Below are positions 1-5,125 of a stretch of DNA of 5,125 nucleotides, piece after piece. The first letter of the stretch is position 1. Each line of letters opens with the position of its first letter. A program made the translations under genes and the position numbers. The DNA is taken from contig PWFZ01000319.1 of the NCBI GenBank assembly GCA_003555185.1, positions 1-5,125 on the forward strand, in the 5' to 3' direction. The stretch is from Balneolaceae bacterium. GTDB lineage: Bacteria; Bacteroidota; Rhodothermia; Balneolales; Balneolaceae. The notes under the pieces are model-generated. The model saw nothing but the letters and a program-made list of their open reading frames with translations. It searched no databases and was not told where the DNA came from.

Positions 1-1247
1 ATTCCCGCCATAAAAATGAGTGTGAGAATCAAACCGCCAAACAACACTTTTGGATAATGATGTTGGTTGAGGGCCGAAATTTTATTCAGCGTGAAGTTTA
101 ACCCCGAATAGATTGAGCTCGATTTTTCATTGAAAACCCTTCCTTTTTTGGACTTTGTAAGAGCTACCGGCAAAAAGAAGATGGTTACAACGTAGGCTAA
201 AAGAACCCCCAATGCTGTGTATGCTCCAAATTTTTGCATTGGAACAACAGTGCTGCTGATTAACGTGGCAAAACCAATAGCTGTAGTAACACTAGTTAAA
301 AATGTGGCGCTGCCCAGCGTTTGCAACATCTCCAGTATAGATTTTCTTCTGTCCAATCCGCTCTCACGCGAATCATCAAACTTGGAAATCATGTGAATCG
401 CATCTGCTACTCCTACGCAAAGAAGAATAGGAGCAATTGTGCTGCTCATAATTTCGAGATACCCACCGGTTAGATGGATGAACGCAACAGTGAACAGGAG
501 GGTAGTCCAGACAATAATCATCGGAAATAATACGCCCCATATGCTTCTGTATAAGTACCAAAGCAATAATATGATCAGGAATGATGAAATCGCTATATAC
601 ATGAAAATTTCGCTGTTAAGCAGATTCACATATTGATTTCTGAAGTAAGGGATACCCGACTTATGAAATTGATAGGTCCCCGAATAGGTTTTAGTAATCT
701 CATCAATTGAATTAATAATCTTATTTCGATTCGGGTAAGTGTTTTCCTCTTCATCGATTTCGAGCACAAAAGCGGTGGTATTGGCATTCGAATTAATTAG
801 AAATCCATCCAGAAATGGATCATCAATCATACTCTGCTTGATGTCTTCTAAATTAATTTCCCCGAAATCATCACTCTTGAAATAGGGTTCGAAGGTTAGC
901 TGATCGTTGACATTAAGAATCTGTTGGGCATTCCAAAGGCTTCTTACCGATGTGATATGCTCTATTTGTTCAAAGTTCTCTGTTAGATATTTTATATCCC
1001 TGATGACTTCCGGAGTAAACATAATGTCTGATCGGAATCCAACAAGTATAGAGTTGTCGTCCCTGCCAAACTCATCTTCAAGCAGTTCATAATCTTTAAT
1101 AACTACATCATCTTCAGGATAAAACCCCTCCAGATTGAAGTCTGCTTGAATATTGGAAGCCGGATAAATAGCAAAAAAGATAAGGATTACCATACCTGCA
1201 ATTACAGAGCCGGGAGCAGCTAAAAGTATTTCACCAAATCGTTTCAA
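1..1247 (-). CDS. RND-superfamily (MMPL/COG1033-type) exporter, N-terminal half; 3' end lies beyond the left edge
   Basis: This is an inner-membrane, proton-driven exporter of the RND superfamily, read here as 415 continuous codons with no stop before the window edge. Visible order: a short cytosolic start, TM1 (about residues 9-28), a periplasmic domain of about 185 residues, TM2 (217-235), TM3 (238-259), TM4 (268-286) with GVADAIHM at 279-286, a charged cytosolic stretch (287-310), TM5 (about 313-335) with TTAIGFATL, TM6 (341-363) and the start of TM7 (about 400-415). D282 in TM4 sits where RND proteins carry the proton-relay acid. The family has two such halves in about 750-800 residues, so roughly the second half is missing. 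The start is taken as TTG at 1247: an in-frame TAA lies only two codons upstream, and the first ATG (residue 19) falls inside TM1. No Shine-Dalgarno is visible. The gene follows the outer-membrane barrel gene after 68 bp with no terminator between, so co-transcription is likely. The family exports lipids, hopanoids and other hydrophobic molecules; the substrate here is unknown. Confidence 0.88.
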   Translation of the reverse strand, partial: MKRFGEILLAAPGSVIAGMVILIFFAIYPASNIQADFNLEGFYPEDDVVIKDYELLEDEFGRDDNSILVGFRSDIMFTPEVIRDIKYLTENFEQIEHITSVRSLWNAQQILNVNDQLTFEPYFKSDDFGEINLEDIKQSMIDDPFLDGFLINSNANTTAFVLEIDEEENTYPNRNKIINSIDEITKTYSGTYQFHKSGIPYFRNQYVNLLNSEIFMYIAISSFLIILLLWYLYRSIWGVLFPMIIVWTTLLFTVAFIHLTGGYLEIMSSTIAPILLCVGVADAIHMISKFDDSRESGLDRRKSILEMLQTLGSATFLTSVTTAIGFATLISSTVVPMQKFGAYTALGVLLAYVVTIFFLPVALTKSKKGRVFNEKSSSIYSGLNFTLNKISALNQHHYPKVLFGGLILTLIFMAG

Positions 1248-1315
1248 AGGAATTTATTTCGACGTTGTAGATTTTGGTAAATGAACCGAAAGGCAGAGAG
1301 GTGCATTCCTGATTT

Positions 1316-2671
1316 TTAAAAGTAAAGTGAGATTCTCCCAAACAGAAAACTATTATCTGTGTACTGACTAAATGTAAAGTGCCCATAAAATGGGGAGGAT
1401 GAATCGCCGGCAAAAAGGTTGGTGCCAAATGCGACTTCTAATCCATCCCGGACTTCGTAGATTCCCTGAATTTGGGTCCAAAAATCGTCTCCAAAAAAGT
1501 TATAACGCCCACCAATTATTGTTTGAAGCCGCTCTCTTAAAAATGTGCGCTGAGCAAATGCAGTGGCGTATGGGAATATTTGCTGAGGTAAAACCCGCTC
1601 TTCATAATTTAAAATCACTTCTATATAACCCTGCAGACTGACAGTTGCACCATAAATATCTGTTTGCGCTCCAATCATTTGTTGGTACCACGGTTTGGAC
1701 AATAAATAACCATCATCTCTTAAATCAAACTCTTGTAAAAGTTGAAATGCTAAAAGTGGATTATCAACTGCTTCTTCCAGTCTGCTAATAGATACAGGTA
1801 AAAAAGTAAATAAGCGTTCGTAAACAAATAGTGCTTCTGACTTTACTATCCATGTATCTGATACCTGCCATGAATTGGCGTAACCGGCCATCGGGGAGGT
1901 TCTGTATGTTTCAGTAAGATCAATAGATGGTTGCTGCAGTGGAAGTCCGTTAAAGTCTTGATTGGGAACTGTAATGCCATAAGCAGGCATCGGATGTGCC
2001 CAATAATAAACCATAAGATCAAGATCGATGGATGAATTAATATCCCAGGTGAATTTTGCAGCTAGCTGGATATCCTGAACTGTTGGATTTCTATCAGGTT
2101 CGGTATAATTAATTGGAAATGCAGGTGGTATGGTCTGAGCAGCAAACCAACGGGAATCAGGAGGGGGGAGGAGGTCATTTTGTATTGTAGGCGCTGCTAC
2201 AAATTGTAAGGAGTTATTTCCAAAATAGCGTTGAACGTTTAAAGCTGTTACGCCTATCCGTAAATCCGATGGCTCCTGGGTTAGGAACTCTCTCAAATCA
2301 ACAGGTGTAAGAATATCATTTACAAAACCACCATCTGATTTACCCCAAATTATATCTTGTTTGCCCACTCTAATATCATAGTTGGTAGTATACCAATCGA
2401 AATATGCTTTTTTGAGCTGGATCTCTACATCAGTAGAATTAGAGTACCTGTTAATGAAGTCACTCTCAATATGTAAGCTTCCGAAAGATAAATTCTTATC
2501 CAGATTCATCCGAAGCCTGTTGCGTGCAGCTATCAATTCATAATCGGGGGTCGTTTGTATAGCATTATAGTTTTGCAATACTCCCGAAAATTCGGTTTGA
2601 GCGAAACTGTTTGTTGGATAGGAGATTAGGATGACAAAAAGTAGTGGGAGTACTCTGTAAATTTTCTTCAA
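1316..2671 (-). CDS. Secreted outer-membrane beta-barrel protein, DUF1302-like
   Basis: This 451-residue protein has a clear Sec signal peptide: KK at residues 2-3, a hydrophobic core at about 7-18, then NSFA with likely signal peptidase I cleavage between A24 and Q25. The rest shows alternating polar and hydrophobic/aromatic strands without helical membrane segments and ends in FGRISLYF, a terminal aromatic residue of the kind recognised by the BAM assembly machinery. The segment RVGKQDIIWGK (101-111), then ND (118-119), TPVD (122-125) and PSDLRIG (134-140), resembles the conserved G-(K/R)-Q..WG..NP-x-D region of DUF1302-type barrels; that match is from memory and not searched. The start is TTG at 2671; an in-frame TAA lies 8 codons upstream with no ATG between, and TTG gives an intact signal peptide. 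It lies first in a two-gene minus-strand unit with the RND exporter, so an outer-membrane role in the same transport route is inferred. A porin or another DUF1302-like barrel is the alternative. That it is an outer-membrane barrel is fairly sure; the family name is less so. Confidence 0.75.
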   Translation of the reverse strand: MKKIYRVLPLLFVILISYPTNSFAQTEFSGVLQNYNAIQTTPDYELIAARNRLRMNLDKNLSFGSLHIESDFINRYSNSTDVEIQLKKAYFDWYTTNYDIRVGKQDIIWGKSDGGFVNDILTPVDLREFLTQEPSDLRIGVTALNVQRYFGNNSLQFVAAPTIQNDLLPPPDSRWFAAQTIPPAFPINYTEPDRNPTVQDIQLAAKFTWDINSSIDLDLMVYYWAHPMPAYGITVPNQDFNGLPLQQPSIDLTETYRTSPMAGYANSWQVSDTWIVKSEALFVYERLFTFLPVSISRLEEAVDNPLLAFQLLQEFDLRDDGYLLSKPWYQQMIGAQTDIYGATVSLQGYIEVILNYEERVLPQQIFPYATAFAQRTFLRERLQTIIGGRYNFFGDDFWTQIQGIYEVRDGLEVAFGTNLFAGDSSSPFYGHFTFSQYTDNSFLFGRISLYF

Positions 2672-2678
2672 TCTGACT

Positions 2679-2706
2679 AATATAAAAGTTTTTTAATATT
2701 TATCAA
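2679..2706 (-). promoter_or_regulatory. Candidate sigma-70-like promoter for the barrel/RND operon
   Basis: On the minus strand TTGATA (2706-2701) and TATATT (2684-2679) each match the classical -35 and -10 boxes at five of six bases and are separated by 16 bp. Only 7 nt separate the -10 box from the TTG start at 2671, so a transcript from here would begin at or next to the start codon and have almost no leader. The region is very AT-rich, so a chance match is possible. A Bacteroidota-type box (TAnnTTTG) has only an imperfect relative nearby (TATTGTTG, overlapping the -35). Confidence 0.35.
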
Positions 2707-2714
2707 CAATAACA

Positions 2715-2743
2715 TTGATGCTTAGTTAAAATATGGTTAAATT
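2715..2743 (+). promoter_or_regulatory. Weak candidate promoter for the SRPBCC gene
   Basis: TTGATG (2715-2720) and TAAATT (2738-2743) are separated by 17 bp and each match the sigma-70 boxes at four of six positions. Transcription would start near 2750, leaving a leader of about 80 nt before the ATG at 2831. The spacer between the divergent genes must hold a plus-strand promoter, but in this AT-rich DNA the exact placement is uncertain. A competing pair, TTGTGG (2751) with TACAAT (2776), has a 19-bp gap. Confidence 0.25.
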
Positions 2744-2830
2744 TAATGCATTGTGGATTAACCTTACCCGTTTTCTACAATCCATTTCAGTATGAATTAA
2801 AACTTTTCATTTTCGAAGCTCAATCAACCT

Positions 2831-3307
2831 ATGGCGCACGAAAGAATCGAAGTAGACTTATCCCTTGCTAAAACTTACGAATTGCTAAGCAACCCCGTTC
2901 ATTTTACAAAGTTTTTAGATAGAATTGATTCTATCGAGAAAATCAACTCTCAGACATTCGACTATAAAACGAAGATTGGTGGAGAGGAGTTTCATTGGAC
3001 TACAAATATTATTGATAATCTTAGAAACACACGTTTCGCATGGATTACAATAAATGGCAATTTGAATCAAACAGGAACTATTCGTTTTACCCCACTAGAT
3101 AACGGTGAACGAACCAGAGTAGATTTTTCTTTAGATTACCGAACATTTTTCGGCGAGCCTGAAGAAGATCTGGCAAGCTTTATTGAAGGATTACCAGCGC
3201 AGTTAAAAGTTGATCTGGAAAAATTCAAAGAGCTGGCTGAAACTGATACTTTCAAAGATGAAGTAGTTGAAGAAACTACTGAAGAAGGAAAGGAAGTAAC
3301 AGCTTAA
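2831..3307 (+). CDS. SRPBCC-family (polyketide cyclase/START-like) protein
   Basis: This is a 158-residue soluble protein with the pattern of the SRPBCC/Bet v 1 helix-grip fold, whose deep cavity binds hydrophobic ligands. Visible order: a first strand IEVDLSLAKTYELLSNP (6-22), the helix and FTKFLDRIDSIEKI region (25-38), beta strands with F54-H55-W56, RFAW (68-71), TGTIRFTPLDNGERTRVDFSLDY (in 81-103), and a long C-terminal helix (about 113-137). The family resemblance is strongest to the cyclase/dehydrase proteins with a strand-W-strand 'RIAW' layout. The last 20 residues are strongly acidic (DEVVEETTEE) and probably disordered. There is no signal peptide, so it is expected to be cytosolic. 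The ATG is preceded by an in-frame TAA with no other start between; no Shine-Dalgarno is seen. It is transcribed divergently from the barrel/RND operon and closed by its own terminator, so it is probably monocistronic. Ligand and any enzymatic activity are unknown. Confidence 0.8.
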   Translation: MAHERIEVDLSLAKTYELLSNPVHFTKFLDRIDSIEKINSQTFDYKTKIGGEEFHWTTNIIDNLRNTRFAWITINGNLNQTGTIRFTPLDNGERTRVDFSLDYRTFFGEPEEDLASFIEGLPAQLKVDLEKFKELAETDTFKDEVVEETTEEGKEVTA

Positions 3308-3330
3308 AGCGACTTTATACCATTGCAAAG

Positions 3331-3364
3331 AAAATGTGCATCTAAACCGTGCGCATTTTTTTTT
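3331..3364 (+). terminator. Rho-independent terminator after the SRPBCC gene
   Basis: Bases 3331-3340 pair with 3350-3359 in a 10-bp stem (one G-U pair) around a 9-nt loop (3341-3349). The stem runs into a tract of nine T from 3356 to 3364. It begins 23 bp after the stop of the SRPBCC gene and ends 26 bp before the aroE start, separating the two transcription units. The stem is AT-rich at its base, so its strength rests partly on the T tract. Confidence 0.75.
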
Positions 3365-3390
3365 GAACGCATTTCTCAAAAAACGGTTTT

Positions 3391-4269
3391 ATGGCATTTT
3401 CATTTGATGAATTTAAGACATCAAATATTTCTCAGATTCCACACTATCTAGTGATTGGTCATCCATTGGGTCATACACTTTCTCCGTTAATGCATAATGC
3501 TGCATTGACACATTACAATATTAAAGCCTCTTATGCAGCTGTTGATATACGGGCAGATGAATTAGCCAGCTTTATATCCTGGATGAATTCGAAGAACTTT
3601 AAAGGTTGTAATATCACGATTCCGTATAAAGAACAACTGATATCTGCTATAGATCATTTTGACAGTTCTGTACAGGGTATTCAAGCTATTAATACTATTA
3701 GTAAGACAGATCCCGGGGGTAATACACTAATAGGTTCGAATACGGATATTTACGGTTTTACTCAGCCTTTGTTTAAATACGAAGACTTTATTGATGGTAC
3801 CCGGGCAATTGTATTTGGTACCGGTGGTGCAAGTAAGGCTGTAGTATCAGCTTTGGGAGAACTCGGAATTGAAGAAATTGTTTGGGTATCGAGAAACCCG
3901 GCACGGATTCAAAAGCCGGAGAGTGATTTGATATTTCACATCGTAGATTATAATCAATGGCAGGCCTTTACTGATGAGGCTTCTATTATTGTGAATACAA
4001 CTCCTCTTGGTATGGGTGATTTTCTAAATGAAACTATTATAGGTGAACAAGATATCTCATTGGTAGAAAATAAGATATGCTATGATCTTATATACAATCC
4101 TGAGAAAACGAAATTTATTACAATGGCGGAGGAAGCCGGGGCAAGAACCATAAATGGTCTGGATATGTTGATTCATCAGGGAAGTCGTTCTTTTGAAATT
4201 TGGACAGGTAAACAATTCCCTATTAATGATATTAGAGATCTTCTTACCACACATCTTCGAAATCAATGA
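3391..4269 (+). CDS. aroE: Shikimate dehydrogenase (NADP+)
   Basis: AroE reduces 3-dehydroshikimate to shikimate with NADPH, the fourth step of the chorismate pathway towards aromatic amino acids and folate, in the cytosol. The 292 residues are slightly longer than the usual 270-290. The N-terminal substrate domain has GHPLGHTLSPLMHN (23-36), NITIPYKE (74-81) with catalytic K80, AIN (99-101) and NTD (117-119) with catalytic D119. The nucleotide domain has the glycine loop FGTGGAS (142-148), VSRNPAR (166-172) as the likely cofactor-phosphate site, NTTPLGM (202-208) and YNPEKT (235-240). The C-terminal helix carries NGLDMLIHQG (255-264) and WTG. All catalytic residues are present; T29 replaces the first of the two substrate-binding serines (S31 is kept). 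The ATG at 3391 lacks a Shine-Dalgarno, which matches its neighbours. The stop overlaps the next start as ATGA. No clear promoter is visible in the 26 bp after the upstream terminator. Confidence 0.95.
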   Translation: MAFSFDEFKTSNISQIPHYLVIGHPLGHTLSPLMHNAALTHYNIKASYAAVDIRADELASFISWMNSKNFKGCNITIPYKEQLISAIDHFDSSVQGIQAINTISKTDPGGNTLIGSNTDIYGFTQPLFKYEDFIDGTRAIVFGTGGASKAVVSALGELGIEEIVWVSRNPARIQKPESDLIFHIVDYNQWQAFTDEASIIVNTTPLGMGDFLNETIIGEQDISLVENKICYDLIYNPEKTKFITMAEEAGARTINGLDMLIHQGSRSFEIWTGKQFPINDIRDLLTTHLRNQ

Positions 4270-5003
4270 AAATTATAAAGCCTGAAATTTTCGAGGCGAA
4301 TAATATCCAGGCCGGATTTACGCTTAGTAACAGAAATGTTATTAATACGAATGGAGAAATACCCGGGCTTAACCTGGGGCACAACACAGGAGTAGACAAT
4401 CAGGAGATTGAGGGTAACATTGATCATTTTTTATCAAAATATGAAATTCCTGAGAATCAACTTGCAATGGCCTCGCAAGTTCATGGAAGAAATATCACAT
4501 ACGTAACTACAGGTGGTATTTATAAAGATACTGATGCACTTATCACGGATACACCTGGAATTATGCTTGGTATTCGAGTTGCAGATTGTGCGGCTCTATT
4601 ATTGGCAGATATTAAGAATTCGGTTATTAGCGCGGTTCATGCCGGATGGAGAGGCGCTGCACTAGGGGTCTTACCTGATACAATCGAGGAAATGAAATTT
4701 CGAGGGGCTGATCCGGAATCGATTAGTGCTTTTATTTCTCCATGTTTATCAGATAGTATTTTTGAGGTTGGTGAAGAGGTAGCCGAACAATTTCCATCTG
4801 AATTCGTTGACTATAAGAGTTTTGTTAAACCACATCTCGATCTAAAGGGGTTTCTAAAACATCAGCTCATGAATGATGGTGTACCTGAACATAACATAGA
4901 CATGGACAAAGGATGCACATTGAGTGACAATAGCTTTTATTCTTACAGAAGAGAACGGGGCAAGGCCGGAAGAATGTTGGGATTCATCAGAATGAAACTT
5001 TAA
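4266..5003 (+). CDS. pgeF: Peptidoglycan editing factor PgeF (YfiH/YlmD, laccase-domain family)
   Basis: This 245-residue protein belongs to the COG1496 Cu-oxidase_4/YfiH family, long annotated as polyphenol oxidase. Members have been shown to act on purine nucleosides, and the E. coli protein prevents wrong residues at position one of the peptidoglycan stem peptide. The metal and active-site signature is complete: QVHG (71-74) with H73, ADCAALLLAD (106-115) with C108, and VHAGWRGA (124-131) with H125. These correspond to the His-Cys-His zinc set of E. coli YfiH. Other family blocks are TDALIT (89-94), SPC..S..FEVGEE in the middle and the C-terminal SYRRERGKAGRMLGFI. The family usually has GPC where SPC stands here. 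There is no signal peptide, so it is cytosolic. The start ATG overlaps the aroE stop (ATGA), which points to translational coupling; the next gene starts 15 bp after its stop. Confidence 0.93.
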   Translation: MKIIKPEIFEANNIQAGFTLSNRNVINTNGEIPGLNLGHNTGVDNQEIEGNIDHFLSKYEIPENQLAMASQVHGRNITYVTTGGIYKDTDALITDTPGIMLGIRVADCAALLLADIKNSVISAVHAGWRGAALGVLPDTIEEMKFRGADPESISAFISPCLSDSIFEVGEEVAEQFPSEFVDYKSFVKPHLDLKGFLKHQLMNDGVPEHNIDMDKGCTLSDNSFYSYRRERGKAGRMLGFIRMKL

Positions 5004-5018
5004 AATAATCAAACAGCT

Positions 5019-5125
5019 TTGCGCGTAAGTTACTCACCCGGATATTTAGCTCCCTTACCGGAAGGGCATATTTTTCCTATGGGGAAATTCAAGGCTCTTC
5101 ATAGACATTTACTGGACAAAGAAAT
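5019..5125 (+). CDS. Histone-deacetylase-family (AcuC/HDAC-like) hydrolase, N-terminal fragment; runs off the right edge
   Basis: Only 35 full codons are present, but they match the opening of the zinc-dependent deacetylase superfamily: RVSYSPGY (2-9), then PLPEGHIFPMGKFKAL (12-27), the usual Y-(S/D)-P...H.FPM.K(Y/F)..L pattern. Bacterial members deacetylate small molecules, polyamines or proteins; which one applies here cannot be told, because the metal-binding residues lie beyond the edge. The start is TTG at 5019. The frame is bounded upstream by the stop of pgeF itself (5001-5003), with no ATG or GTG between, and TTG gives the expected family N-terminus; the first ATG (residue 21) would cut into the conserved block. 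There is no Shine-Dalgarno. The 15-bp gap places it in the aroE-pgeF operon. Confidence 0.8.
   Translation, partial: MRVSYSPGYLAPLPEGHIFPMGKFKALHRHLLDKE

Noticed and set aside
376..1092. Several 60-65 codon open frames on both strands within the RND exporter region
   Set aside because: The minus-strand RND frame is open over the whole stretch with correctly placed membrane segments and motifs; the others are short shadows without recognisable content.
1248..1315. Possible frameshift joining the barrel and RND genes, or a missing RND N-terminus
   Set aside because: The barrel ends in a proper aromatic beta-signal and the TTG start supplies a complete TM1 for the RND protein, so both ends are natural.
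1231..1428. A 65-codon minus-strand frame bridging the barrel/RND junction
   Set aside because: It overlaps the ends of two well-supported genes out of frame and has no recognisable features.
1390..1641. An 83-codon plus-strand open frame antisense to the barrel gene
   Set aside because: It lies wholly inside the barrel gene, whose signal peptide and terminal beta-signal are clear. The frame shows no domain and no initiation signal.
2160..2175. A G-rich run on the plus strand resembling a Shine-Dalgarno or G-quadruplex
   Set aside because: It is the complement of the codons for three prolines and their neighbours (LLPPPDS) in the barrel gene, with no start codon placed to use it and too few separated G tracts.
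2672..2830. A small RNA or riboswitch in the divergent spacer
   Set aside because: The spacer is AT-rich with no stable stem or known riboswitch core seen by eye.
1..5125. Mobile elements, CRISPR repeats, tRNA or rRNA genes
   Set aside because: No transposase or integrase motifs, terminal inverted repeats, spaced direct repeats, tRNA cloverleaf or rRNA stretches were recognised.

Overview
The window reads as ordinary chromosome from a low-GC (about 40% by eye) Gram-negative bacterium. The outer-membrane beta-barrel protein shows a double membrane. The absence of recognisable Shine-Dalgarno sequences and the frequent TTG starts would fit the Bacteroidota/Balneolota side of the FCB group. This placement is inferred from gene style and content, not from a marker gene, and is only moderately secure. 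No mobile element, RNA gene or CRISPR array is visible.

Left half, minus strand (2671 down to 1): two envelope genes that look like one operon. The promoter-proximal gene encodes a 451-residue secreted outer-membrane beta-barrel resembling the DUF1302 group. After 68 bp comes the N-terminal half (415 residues) of an RND-superfamily exporter of the MMPL/COG1033 type, which runs off the left edge. Together they suggest a route that moves a lipid or other hydrophobic compound from the inner membrane towards the outer membrane. The substrate cannot be read from the sequence.

Middle: an AT-rich divergent spacer (2672-2830) should hold promoters for both directions. To its right lies a single small gene for an SRPBCC-fold (polyketide cyclase/START-like) protein, closed by a convincing rho-independent terminator at 3331-3364.

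Right half, plus strand (3391 to the edge): a tight housekeeping operon. It has aroE (shikimate dehydrogenase), then pgeF (the YfiH/laccase-domain peptidoglycan editing factor) overlapping it by ATGA, then after 15 bp the first 35 codons of a histone-deacetylase-like hydrolase that leaves the window. The three proteins have no obvious common pathway, so the link is probably co-transcription and translational coupling.

The most notable points are the barrel/RND exporter pair, the use of TTG as the only plausible start in three of six genes, and a promoter-like sequence so close to one of these TTG codons that its mRNA could be leaderless. I see no clear sign of a wholly new system; the exporter pair is the best candidate for one of unknown substrate.
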